Shown here one piece after another: positions 1 through 5,758 of a stretch of DNA of 5,758 nt. The notes under the pieces were generated by a model, which saw only the letters and a program-made list of their open reading frames with translations, made no database searches and was not told where the DNA came from. Source of the stretch: Lachnospiraceae bacterium UBA7480 (GTDB lineage Bacteria; Bacillota; Clostridia; Lachnospirales; Lachnospiraceae). How positions within the stretch are numbered: the stretch's first letter is position 1; every line of letters begins with the position of its first letter. Position numbers and translations under genes: made by a program. The DNA lies in contig DLOQ01000152.1 of NCBI GenBank assembly GCA_002479655.1, positions 1 to 5,758 of the forward strand, read 5' to 3'.

Positions 1-18
1 CATAGTTTTGGGACACCC

Positions 19-95
19 TCTCCTAAAATTATCAATGCTTCCGAAAAACCATCAATGTTTCCTAAAACCATCAATACTTCCCAAAATTATCAGTG
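19..95. repeat. Degenerate 19-20 bp tandem repeat at the 3' end of the fusion gene
   Basis: On the plus strand, three full units lie at 31-50, 51-69 and 70-88, of the form ATCAATGYTTCCNAAAAYY. A partial unit precedes them (19-30, ending CTAAAATT) and another follows (89-95, ATCAGTG). The units differ at several positions, so the array is old or under weak constraint. On the minus strand each unit begins with TGAT; the first of these TGA triplets (92-90) is the stop codon of the fusion gene. Periods of 19, 19 and 20 are not multiples of three, so the array is not coding. There is no hairpin with a T-run, so it is not an ordinary terminator. Confidence 0.8.
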
Positions 96-2993
96 CAGAA
101 ACCGGAAGGATCCCAGTTCCGCTGTGCCGTCTCCGCGGTAGGTAAGATACAGGGCGTTGATCCCGTCCGGTATCGCGCAGTCAGAACGGTAGGCTTCCCA
201 GACGGTTGAGTGGTTCATCTTAAGGGTTGCGAGAACCGGTCCGTCGATCCGGGTCTTCACCTCAAAGAAGCCGGTTGCGTAACCACGGGCGTTTATTACG
301 ATCCCCTTCACGTCATGGCAGTCAAAGTATTTAAAACCAATCGTTGCGCCGCCTGTGATATGGGCTATATATCCGGGATTTTCGTCGCCGTCTTTTCCTT
401 CCTGAGTGATCCATGGAACATTTGCTCCGCCTACATAGATCTCGTTTTCGTCTGTAAACATATTGCAGGCGATATAAGCCGGATATTCGTCACGGTCATT
501 CAGCGGTCCCTGATTTAAGCCGCAGGAAGTGATCTCGCTTTGGGAGATGCTGCCGTCTTCATGAAAGGTCACCGGTTCGGCGCAGCCTTGTCTGGAGTAC
601 CATATGTTTAAGGTCTGGCGATGATAAAATATGTACCGCTGACCGCCGATCTCCACAAGACTTCCATGATTATTGCCGGCAAATGCAGCAGGCTTATCGG
701 CAGGCTTGTAAGAATCGATATGCAGATCCGCGTTGCTGACGATCACGCCGCCGTACCGAAAAGGACCTTTGGGGGAATCGGAAACGGCATAGCATAATTC
801 ATGCATCACTTCCGACGAATAGATGAAATAATATTTCCGGTCAAAGCATCGGATGGAAGGCGCTTCAAAGAACGCGTGATTTTCATATTCTGTTCCCTGA
901 CTGTAACAGCTTCCCGGAACAACGATCTGCGGCGCCTCCAAAACAGTGAGCATATCCTGATCCAGTACGGTAAGCATCGCCCCGCTTCTTGATTTATCGC
1001 CAATGCCGCAGAAGCCGGTATAAAGGTAAACTTTATGATCCACAAGGATCACGCCCGGATCAAACTGCGGTTCATCGGTTTCTTTTTCTCCAAGTCTGGT
1101 TCCGTCCTTGTAGTGGACATATCCGAGAAACTCATATTTCCCAGCGGGCGTATCGCATACGGCAACGGAGACAATGGAGATCCTGTCAAGCACATAGTAC
1201 AGATAATACCTGCCGTCAGCGCCCTTTACCACATCCGGCGCGTAAAGGCACATATCGTTGTTCTTATTTTTGGGATCATCCTGCCTTGTATAGATGACGC
1301 CTTCGTACCGCCAATCAGCCAGATCATTAACCGGAGCGGACCAGCAGACATAATCATTCAGACAGAACGCGTGGCCGCGGAACCGGTCATGGGAGCCGTA
1401 GACATATACACGGTCTCCAAATACATAAGGTTCTCCGTCGGGAATGTATTCCCATGACGGGAGATAGGGATTGAACGCCTGCTTCTTTCCCGTTTTGTTT
1501 TTCTTTGTGATATGTTCAATCATAAAATCGCCAAACGCGTCGTTTTGTACGGAAGCCTTAGAGCCGGATCTCGTAAAATGCATTTCATTCTTAGCGTCCT
1601 TTGTATAAGGAAGCCATTGCTCCATGGGCGAGCCGTCAGCGTCATTGCCGTTTGGATCGCCGCTTTTTATAAAATTGGTCAGATAATTGCACATCTGTCT
1701 GGCAAGATCATAATGCCTTCCGATAAATGGCCGGTATGATCCGGCAAGCGTTTCAAAAAAGAACCAGAGATCAACGGAATGAAATGTGCCGGGATCATCT
1801 TCCCCCGGAATATCCGGTTCGAAACAGTAATAGTAAGTATTGGCGCGCGTTCCGGAAAAACCGCTTTTTACAGAATATTCAATGGAATTGCAGCGGGCAT
1901 ATCCATAGGCGTCTTTCGACTTTGCCTCCTTTGTGGAAAGGAAGTATTCCGCATCCTCGCCAAAATATTGTTCCGCCTTTTTAGTCAGCTCCTCTTCGCT
2001 GTCCGCATTGATATAAGTCTTAAATTCATCACTTGTATTGCCCGCCATGAGGGGGATGTGATTGTGTTTTCCGTCAAGGAGGCGGCTAAACGGATCCTCC
2101 TCAATGAGATATCCGTCTAACACCGGCGCGAATCTCGGATGATTACGGACAAATTTCTGATAGGATTCTCTCAATACAAAAGCATCGATCTGTCTTGCTT
2201 CTTCTAAGGAAGAGACACCCAGAGAAGCAAAAAACTGTCTGCCGAGTTCTTCCCCATAGGAAAGCGGCTGGGGAACGATAAATGTGTCGGGCTCATACGG
2301 CGGACGGATCATACCGCTCATAATGACTGCTTTTTGTATAAGATCCTTGGACTGCCTGCTCGTGATATGGGAAAGGACGCTGGCGCCGCCCGCGGATTGC
2401 CCTGCAAGGGTAATATTGTCAGGATCTCCGCCAAATGCGCCGATATTTCTTTTGACCCACTCAAGTCTCGCAAGCTGGTCAAGAAGACCGAAGTTGGCAG
2501 GGGCGTCAGGGTTCTCCTTTGTGATCTCAGGATGGGCAAGAAAGCCGAGGACTGCAAGACGGTAGTTGATGCTGACAACGACGACGCCTCTCTTGGCAAT
2601 GTTTTCACCGTTAAATTCCATTTCTGCGGTATATCCCCATTGGAATCCGCCGCCAAAGATCCATACAAGCACCGGCAGCTTGTCCTGATCGCTGTCTGCG
2701 CCTGTCCATACATTCAGATAAAGGCAGTCCTCGTTCATGTCTATGTCAGGATCTACATGCCATTCGCGGCTGTAGAGGTCTGTGCCGAGACCGGGGGTAT
2801 CCTGAACGGAGATCGATCCAAAAGAATAAGCATCCTTTATGCCGCTCCAATCCTCACATGGCTGCGGCGCCTTCCATCTGTTTTTGCCAATCGGCGGAGC
2901 GGCAAACGGTATCCCCTTAAATGCCGTGATCCTGGCGTTGTTGCCGGAAAGTCCCCGGACAAGACCGTTTTCTGTCTTAACGATTTTAAGCAT
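90..2993 (-). CDS. Fusion enzyme: type-B carboxylesterase + GH43 glycosidase + CBM6-like domain
   Basis: Predicted cytoplasmic enzyme for esterified, branched xylan oligosaccharides. Residues 1-490 are a type-B carboxylesterase (alpha/beta hydrolase): oxyanion-hole GGGF (114-117), EDCLYLNVW (88-96), nucleophile Ser200 in GQSAGG, likely acid Glu323 in SDEF, and likely His405 in FHSVDLW. After a short Lys-rich linker, residues 507-820 are a GH43 five-bladed propeller: base Asp519 in YIPDGEP, Asp587 in YAPDVV, general acid Glu710 in FEAPSIR, and metal-site His776 in NNHGS. Residues 825-967 resemble a CBM6-type beta-sandwich. All key residues are present and the frame is open throughout. There is no signal peptide. 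The start is supported by AAGGAG 11 nt upstream and by the usual esterase N-terminus. Family knowledge suggests xylosidase or arabinofuranosidase activity for GH43 and acetyl or feruloyl ester cleavage for the esterase; exact specificities are inferred. The gene is divergent from the GH51 gene. Confidence 0.93.
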   Translation of the reverse strand: MLKIVKTENGLVRGLSGNNARITAFKGIPFAAPPIGKNRWKAPQPCEDWSGIKDAYSFGSISVQDTPGLGTDLYSREWHVDPDIDMNEDCLYLNVWTGADSDQDKLPVLVWIFGGGFQWGYTAEMEFNGENIAKRGVVVVSINYRLAVLGFLAHPEITKENPDAPANFGLLDQLARLEWVKRNIGAFGGDPDNITLAGQSAGGASVLSHITSRQSKDLIQKAVIMSGMIRPPYEPDTFIVPQPLSYGEELGRQFFASLGVSSLEEARQIDAFVLRESYQKFVRNHPRFAPVLDGYLIEEDPFSRLLDGKHNHIPLMAGNTSDEFKTYINADSEEELTKKAEQYFGEDAEYFLSTKEAKSKDAYGYARCNSIEYSVKSGFSGTRANTYYYCFEPDIPGEDDPGTFHSVDLWFFFETLAGSYRPFIGRHYDLARQMCNYLTNFIKSGDPNGNDADGSPMEQWLPYTKDAKNEMHFTRSGSKASVQNDAFGDFMIEHITKKNKTGKKQAFNPYLPSWEYIPDGEPYVFGDRVYVYGSHDRFRGHAFCLNDYVCWSAPVNDLADWRYEGVIYTRQDDPKNKNNDMCLYAPDVVKGADGRYYLYYVLDRISIVSVAVCDTPAGKYEFLGYVHYKDGTRLGEKETDEPQFDPGVILVDHKVYLYTGFCGIGDKSRSGAMLTVLDQDMLTVLEAPQIVVPGSCYSQGTEYENHAFFEAPSIRCFDRKYYFIYSSEVMHELCYAVSDSPKGPFRYGGVIVSNADLHIDSYKPADKPAAFAGNNHGSLVEIGGQRYIFYHRQTLNIWYSRQGCAEPVTFHEDGSISQSEITSCGLNQGPLNDRDEYPAYIACNMFTDENEIYVGGANVPWITQEGKDGDENPGYIAHITGGATIGFKYFDCHDVKGIVINARGYATGFFEVKTRIDGPVLATLKMNHSTVWEAYRSDCAIPDGINALYLTYRGDGTAELGSFRFLH
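93..521 (-). other. C-terminal CBM6-like carbohydrate-binding domain (residues about 825-967)
   Basis: The segment has the look of the beta-sandwich that follows many GH43 domains: GGATIGFKYFDC, an ARGYATGFFEV strand pair, an NHSTVW segment with Trp932, and a final strand ending in GSFRFLH. Tyr905 and Trp932 are candidate sugar-stacking residues. It may instead serve as a structural domain that helps form the GH43 active site, as seen in some GH43 enzymes. Assignment rests on pattern resemblance only. Confidence 0.65.
534..1478 (-). other. GH43 glycoside hydrolase domain (residues about 506-820)
   Basis: The domain opens with NPYLPSWEYIPDGEP, the form in which stand-alone bacterial GH43 proteins commonly begin, so a complete GH43 module seems to have been appended to the esterase. 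The three acidic positions expected for inverting GH43 enzymes are seen at Asp519, Asp587 and Glu710. A further FDPGV motif with Asp645 and a VYGSHD segment agree with GH43. The subfamily, and thus xylosidase versus arabinofuranosidase activity, cannot be settled by eye. Confidence 0.88.
1524..2993 (-). other. Carboxylesterase type-B domain (residues 1-490) of the fusion protein
   Basis: The stretch is the length of a complete stand-alone type-B esterase (about 490-500 residues), ending in a typical C-terminal segment with FIKSGDPNG and a W-x-x-Y motif (WLPY, 460-463). The catalytic Ser/Glu/His set is Ser200, Glu323 and His405. Members of this family have broad ester substrates, so acetyl or hydroxycinnamoyl groups on xylan are only the context-based guess. 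Confidence 0.88.
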
Positions 2994-3003
2994 ATCCCTG
3001 TTA

Positions 3004-3010
3004 TCTCCTT
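3004..3010 (-). promoter_or_regulatory. Ribosome binding site of the esterase-GH43 gene
   Basis: On the minus strand the bases read AAGGAGA, ending 10 nt before the ATG at 2993 (11 nt from the GGAG core). This spacing is slightly long, but it is the only good Shine-Dalgarno match near the start and it supports the assigned initiation codon. Confidence 0.75.
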
Positions 3011-3035
3011 ATAAGGTTTTTGTTCTGTTCCATCA

Positions 3036-3060
3036 TTTCATTTTTCAGAAGTAAATGAAA
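3036..3060. promoter_or_regulatory. Inverted repeat, candidate operator for the minus-strand gene
   Basis: TTTCATTT (3036-3043) and AAATGAAA (3053-3060) are perfect 8 bp inverted copies around a 9 nt centre, a shape typical of a dimeric repressor site. It lies 43-67 bp upstream of the fusion gene start, just downstream of a minus-strand TATAAT, which is where a repressor would block transcription. It has no T-run, so termination is unlikely. The bound protein is unknown. Confidence 0.45.
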
Positions 3061-3063
3061 CCG

Positions 3064-3096
3064 ACAAATTATAGTAAAACACATTACAAATTATAG
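3064..3096. repeat. 11 bp direct repeat pair with 22 bp spacing
   Basis: ACAAATTATAG occurs exactly at 3064-3074 and again at 3086-3096, start to start 22 bp, close to two turns of B-DNA. On the minus strand each copy contains TATAAT (3073-3068 and 3095-3090), so the pair could be two -10 boxes, or a tandem binding site of the kind used by AraC-family regulators. The low base complexity makes a chance origin possible. Confidence 0.5.
3068..3073 (-). promoter_or_regulatory. Candidate -10 box for the fusion gene
   Basis: A perfect TATAAT is read on the minus strand, about 75 bp upstream of the start codon. No good -35 hexamer stands 16-18 bp further upstream, which would fit an activator-dependent promoter or mean that the box is fortuitous. 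A second identical box sits at 3095-3090. Confidence 0.35.
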
Positions 3097-3169
3097 ATAA
3101 TAATTTATATCGGTTGATTTTGACTTACGGCAATGTAATTATACTTATATGAAAAGCAGTTATTTTTGA

Positions 3170-3198
3170 TAGATGATTGCGTCATAATGATGTATAAT
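3170..3198 (+). promoter_or_regulatory. Candidate promoter of the arabinofuranosidase operon
   Basis: A perfect TATAAT is at 3193-3198, 42 bp before the GH51 start codon. With a 17 bp spacer the -35 position is TAGATG (3170-3175), only 3 of 6 matches to TTGACA. An alternative TTGATA at 3166-3171 has a better sequence but a 21 bp spacer. An upstream TTGACT (3120-3125) pairs poorly with TTATAT (3145-3150). The weak -35 suggests regulated expression. Confidence 0.45.
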
Positions 3199-3227
3199 GA
3201 TGCTATAGGTGTAAAATAGGGGAAATC

Positions 3228-3233
3228 AGGAGG
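3228..3233 (+). promoter_or_regulatory. Ribosome binding site of the GH51 gene
   Basis: A full AGGAGG stands 7 nt before the ATG at 3241. It decides between that ATG and a nearer ATG at 3236, which is only 2 nt from the site and is followed after one codon by TGA. Confidence 0.9.
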
Positions 3234-3240
3234 TCATGGA

Positions 3241-4758
3241 ATGAGCAGGTACAAGCATATCGTCAACCCGGATAAGAAGATGGGGCATATCAATCCGGAA
3301 ACACAGGGACATTTTTCCGAACATCTTGGAAGATGTATCTATGAAGGGATCTATGTTGGAGAACATTCGGATATTCCTAATAAAAATGGTATGAGAACAG
3401 ATGTTGTCGAGGCGCTGCGGGAGATGAAGATCCCCGTGCTCAGATGGCCCGGCGGCTGCTTTGCGGATGAGTATCATTGGATGGATGGCATTGGCGACAA
3501 GGCTTTGAGAAAAAAGATGATCAATACAAACTGGGGCGGAGTTGTTGAGGACAATAGCTTTGGCACGCATGAGTTTATGGAGCTTTGCGAACAGCTTGGC
3601 TGTAAGACATATGTAAATGGCAATGTAGGAAGCGGAACCGTCCGTGAGATGAGCGAGTGGGTAGAGTACATGACCTTTTCCGGTGTATCCCCCATGGCAG
3701 ACCTTAGGAAGAAAAACGGGCACGAAGCTCCGTGGACGGTAGATTATTTTGGCATTGGCAATGAAAGCTGGGGCTGCGGCGGTAATATGCTGCCGGAATA
3801 TTACGCAGATCTGTTCAGGCATTATCAGACCTTTGTAAGGAATTATGACCCGGACAAAAAGATCAAGAAGATCGCTGTTGGTCCGTCTGATAAGAATTAT
3901 AATTGGACGGAAGTCCTTTTGAATAAGTGCTTTCAGGGAGAGGGGCAATTCCCGCAGAATTATGGATATATGAACGGACTTTCCCTTCATTATTATACGC
4001 TTCCCTATGATTGGAGCAAAAAAGGCGCCGCTACGGGATTTAATGAAAAAGAGTGGTATATGACGCTTAATAAGACGCTTTTTATGGACGAGCTGCTTAC
4101 CAAACATTCCGCGATCATGGATCGTTATGATCCGGAGGAAAAGATAGGGCTTATTGTAGATGAATGGGGAACATGGTATGATGTGGAAGAGGGTACGAAT
4201 CCGGGCTTTTTGTATCAGCAGAATACCATGCGGGACGCGCTTGTTGCCGGCATCAATCTGAATCTCTTTAATAAACATTGCAGAAGAGTTCATATGGCAA
4301 ATATCGCACAGGTCGTAAACGTCCTTCAGGCAGTCATCCTTACGGAAGGCGAACAGATGTTGAAAACGCCGACGTATCATGTATTTAAGATGTACAGCGC
4401 GCATCAGGATAACGAGCTGCTTGAAAGCAGCATAGATACGAAGCAGATCGGTATCGAGGAACAGTATATGGTGCCCAATCTTTCAGAGTCGGCATCGGTT
4501 GCCGGGGATGGCAGGATACATATTACGATTACGAATCTTTCCATATCTGAGGATTATGAGATAGAAAGCAATCTTCTTGGCAGAGAGATCAAGGGCGTCA
4601 AAGCGGAGATCGTTACAGGCGGCATGGGCGATCATAATACCTTTGAGAACAAAGAATGTGTTAAGACAGTTCCCTTTGACGCGGTCAGGGCAGAGCAGGA
4701 TAAGCTGTTTTATGTGCTCCCTGCCTGCAGCGTACTGCACATAGAAGTAGAAGTCTGA
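3241..4758 (+). CDS. abfA: GH51 alpha-L-arabinofuranosidase
   Basis: Intracellular exo-acting enzyme that removes terminal alpha-L-arabinofuranosyl groups from arabinoxylan or arabinan oligosaccharides with retention of configuration. At 505 residues it has the normal length of bacterial GH51 enzymes. The (beta/alpha)8 barrel carries [13 protein letters not shown] (68-80), the acid/base Glu175 in [12 protein letters not shown], the substrate-contact His250 in GLSLHYY, and the nucleophile Glu308 in IVDEWGTWY. The C-terminal 130 or so residues form the usual beta-sandwich. There is no signal peptide. The start is fixed by AGGAGG at 7 nt. It is the first gene of a plus-strand cluster, diverging from the esterase-GH43 gene and followed after 4 bp by a small Cys-rich gene. 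Family and fold are clear; preference among arabinan, arabinoxylan and other arabinosides cannot be read from the sequence. The symbol is the usual one for the family. Confidence 0.96.
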   Translation: MSRYKHIVNPDKKMGHINPETQGHFSEHLGRCIYEGIYVGEHSDIPNKNGMRTDVVEALREMKIPVLRWPGGCFADEYHWMDGIGDKALRKKMINTNWGGVVEDNSFGTHEFMELCEQLGCKTYVNGNVGSGTVREMSEWVEYMTFSGVSPMADLRKKNGHEAPWTVDYFGIGNESWGCGGNMLPEYYADLFRHYQTFVRNYDPDKKIKKIAVGPSDKNYNWTEVLLNKCFQGEGQFPQNYGYMNGLSLHYYTLPYDWSKKGAATGFNEKEWYMTLNKTLFMDELLTKHSAIMDRYDPEEKIGLIVDEWGTWYDVEEGTNPGFLYQQNTMRDALVAGINLNLFNKHCRRVHMANIAQVVNVLQAVILTEGEQMLKTPTYHVFKMYSAHQDNELLESSIDTKQIGIEEQYMVPNLSESASVAGDGRIHITITNLSISEDYEIESNLLGREIKGVKAEIVTGGMGDHNTFENKECVKTVPFDAVRAEQDKLFYVLPACSVLHIEVEV

Positions 4759-4762
4759 ACTT

Positions 4763-5011
4763 ATGGAACAGAAAATATGCAGAAGATGTCTGATTCGGGA
4801 ATTGGGCGAAGAAAGCTATCATAAAATGATAGGACAATATATCGAGATATTTGATAAATCGGAACGGACATCTGACGAACTGATGGAAAACAGGCTTTCA
4901 ATTTGCCGGGAATGTGATAAACTAAATGCAGGGACTTGTTTGGCCTGCGGGTGTTATGTCGAGATACGGGCTGCAATCAAAAAAACGCGGTGCCCATATA
5001 AAAAATGGTAA
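4763..5011 (+). CDS. Small 8-cysteine protein, DUF6171-like
   Basis: This is an 82-residue protein of unknown function. Eight cysteines are arranged as CRRC (6-9), CREC (48-51), CLACGC (59-64) and a final CPYKKW (Cys77), which suggests two zinc-binding or similar metal sites. A charged, probably helical segment (about 12-45) separates the first pair from the rest. There is no signal peptide or membrane segment. The pattern matches my memory of the Firmicutes family DUF6171, which has no assigned role. Its ATG is 4 bp after the GH51 stop and no good Shine-Dalgarno is visible, so it is probably translated by coupling to GH51. Its place between an arabinofuranosidase and a xylulokinase suggests co-expression with pentose use, but gives no mechanism. 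The cysteine pattern, dense spacing and conserved-looking ending argue that it is a real gene. Confidence 0.82.
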   Translation: MEQKICRRCLIRELGEESYHKMIGQYIEIFDKSERTSDELMENRLSICRECDKLNAGTCLACGCYVEIRAAIKKTRCPYKKW

Positions 5012-5032
5012 TAAAAAGATATATAAATATGT

Positions 5033-5037
5033 GGAGG
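5033..5037 (+). promoter_or_regulatory. Ribosome binding site of the xylulokinase gene
   Basis: GGAGG stands 8 nt before the ATG at 5046. It marks the start of the truncated gene and shows that this gene, unlike the small one before it, has its own strong initiation signal. Confidence 0.88.
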
Positions 5038-5045
5038 ATGACAAT

Positions 5046-5758
5046 ATGTACTACATAGGTGTGGATTTGGGAACGTCTGCGGTAAAATTGCTGCTGATGG
5101 CTCATGACGGAAAGATCGAGAATATCGTATCAAAAGAGTATCCGCTTTACTTTCCGCAGCCGGGCTGGTCGGAGCAAAAGCCGGAGGATTGGTATCAGCA
5201 GGTCATGGCAGGCATTAAAGAACTGATCAAGGATGTCGATAAAAGTCAGGTCGCGGGGATCAGCTTTGGCGGTCAGATGCATGGACTTGTGATCCTTGAT
5301 GAGAATGATGAGGTGATCCGTCCCGCGATCCTTTGGAACGATGGACGTACCACAAAGGAATGTGATTATCTGAATAATGTGATCGGAAAAGAAAAGCTTT
5401 CCGAATATACGGCGAATATTTCCTTTACCGGATTTACGGCACCAAAGATCCTCTGGGTAAAAGATAACGAACCGGAGAATTTTGCAAGGATCCGTAAGAT
5501 CATGCTTCCTAAGGATTATATCGCGTATAAGCTTTCCGGCGTTCACTGCACAGACGTATCGGATGCGTCCGGTATGCTTATATTTGACGTAAAGAACAGA
5601 TGCTGGTCAAAGGAGATGTGTGAGATCTGCGGCGTCAATGAGAGCCAGCTGGCAAAGATCTATGAAAGCTATGAAACTGTCGGAACGGTGCTTCCTGAGA
5701 TCGCGAAAGAGCTTGGCATCTCGGAAAGCTGTAAGGTAGTGGCAGGCGCCGGTGATAA
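5046..5758 (+). CDS. xylB: Xylulokinase, N-terminal part (runs off the window)
   Basis: ATP-dependent kinase converting D-xylulose to xylulose 5-phosphate for the pentose phosphate pathway in the cytoplasm. The 237 visible codons cover the FGGY-family N-terminal domain; full-length members are about 490-500 residues, so roughly half is present. Phosphate-binding GVDLGTSAVK (5-14), PGWSEQ (39-44), the substrate-binding GGQMHG (75-80, with Met78-His79 as in known xylulokinases), LWNDGRT (96-102), LPKDYI (154-159) and SDASGM (172-177) are all seen. The last complete codon is Asp237 in AGAGD, the position of the catalytic base of the family. GQMHG favours xylulokinase over glycerol, ribulo- or gluconokinase. 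The frame is open to the window edge. The start follows GGAGG by 8 nt, 34 bp after the DUF6171-like gene, consistent with a shared transcript. Confidence 0.95.
   Translation, partial: MYYIGVDLGTSAVKLLLMAHDGKIENIVSKEYPLYFPQPGWSEQKPEDWYQQVMAGIKELIKDVDKSQVAGISFGGQMHGLVILDENDEVIRPAILWNDGRTTKECDYLNNVIGKEKLSEYTANISFTGFTAPKILWVKDNEPENFARIRKIMLPKDYIAYKLSGVHCTDVSDASGMLIFDVKNRCWSKEMCEICGVNESQLAKIYESYETVGTVLPEIAKELGISESCKVVAGAGD

Larger units (their letters stand above)
2994..3240. promoter_or_regulatory. Divergent intergenic control region
   Basis: These 247 bases separate the 5' ends of the two divergent genes and are clearly more AT-rich than either. They contain both ribosome binding sites, an 8 bp inverted repeat, an 11 bp direct repeat pair, and TATAAT boxes on both strands. 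No gene of credible size or start signal lies here. The arrangement suggests coordinated sugar-responsive control of both transcripts, although no regulator gene is in the window. Confidence 0.75.

Noticed and set aside
31..88. CRISPR-like array
   Set aside because: The units are directly adjacent, with no unique spacers between them, and they diverge from each other; this is a simple tandem repeat.
1..89. Rho-independent terminator for the fusion gene
   Set aside because: The only GC-rich stem possible is GGG-ACA-CCC (11-19 area), 3 bp long with no following T-run on the relevant strand; no credible terminator is seen and transcription may continue to the left.
1521..1523. Internal start (Met491) giving a separate GH43-CBM protein
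   Set aside because: No Shine-Dalgarno-like sequence precedes this ATG on the minus strand, and the frame is continuous with the esterase domain.
2334..3014. A 226-codon open frame on the plus strand opposite the esterase domain
   Set aside because: It overlaps the well-supported esterase coding region antisense, its translation shows no family motif, and no ribosome binding site was seen.
2994..3240. Catabolite-repression (cre) site in the divergent region
   Set aside because: I scanned by eye for the CcpA-type consensus on both strands and found no convincing match; the nearest, around 3120-3135, lacks the central CG-centred palindrome.
3236..3244. Two-codon upstream reading frame (ATG GAA TGA) overlapping the GH51 start in an ATGA arrangement
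   Set aside because: Its ATG is only 2 nt from AGGAGG, too close for efficient initiation, whereas the GH51 ATG is at the normal 7 nt; most likely coincidental.
3226..4404. A 392-codon open frame on the minus strand opposite the GH51 gene
   Set aside because: It lies wholly over a gene with clear GH51 catalytic motifs, has a low-quality composition without recognisable domains and no convincing ribosome binding site; it is a shadow of the codon use of the real gene.
5130..5546. A 138-codon minus-strand open frame opposite xylB
   Set aside because: It is antisense to a region with strong xylulokinase motifs and has no family signal of its own.

Overview
The window is a plant-polysaccharide (arabinoxylan / arabino-xylooligosaccharide) utilisation locus, most likely from an anaerobic gut or rumen Bacillota of the Lachnospiraceae type. 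That placement is inferred from strong AGGAGG-type ribosome binding sites, an AT-rich intergenic region between moderate-GC genes, a small Cys-rich protein of the Firmicutes DUF6171 kind, and the enzyme set. I could not run a taxonomic search.

Layout. (1) Positions 1-92 hold a degenerate 19-20 bp tandem repeat that begins inside the stop codon of the leftmost gene. (2) Positions 90-2993, minus strand, encode one uninterrupted 967-residue protein that joins a type-B carboxylesterase, a GH43 glycosidase and a C-terminal CBM6-like domain. (3) Positions 2994-3240 are a divergent, AT-rich control region with an 11 bp direct repeat at 22 bp spacing, an 8 bp inverted repeat, and TATAAT boxes on both strands. 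(4) Positions 3241-5758, plus strand, hold a compact gene cluster: a GH51 alpha-L-arabinofuranosidase, a small 8-cysteine DUF6171-like protein 4 bp after it, and the 5' part of a xylulokinase gene cut by the window edge just after its catalytic Asp codon.

How the genes fit together (inference from families). None of the enzymes has a visible signal peptide, so all are predicted to be cytoplasmic. Imported substituted oligosaccharides would be de-esterified and debranched or cleaved by the esterase-GH43-CBM protein, arabinose side groups would be removed by the GH51 enzyme, and the resulting xylose (after isomerisation elsewhere) would enter the pentose phosphate pathway through xylulokinase. 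The divergent layout suggests shared control of both arms from the 247 bp between them. No transporter, regulator, RNA gene, CRISPR array or insertion sequence is visible in the window.

The least ordinary items are the three-domain esterase-GH43-CBM fusion, the tandem repeat that places stop codons in all three frames at its end, and the helically phased direct repeats in the divergent promoter region. I see no clear evidence of a wholly new biological system.
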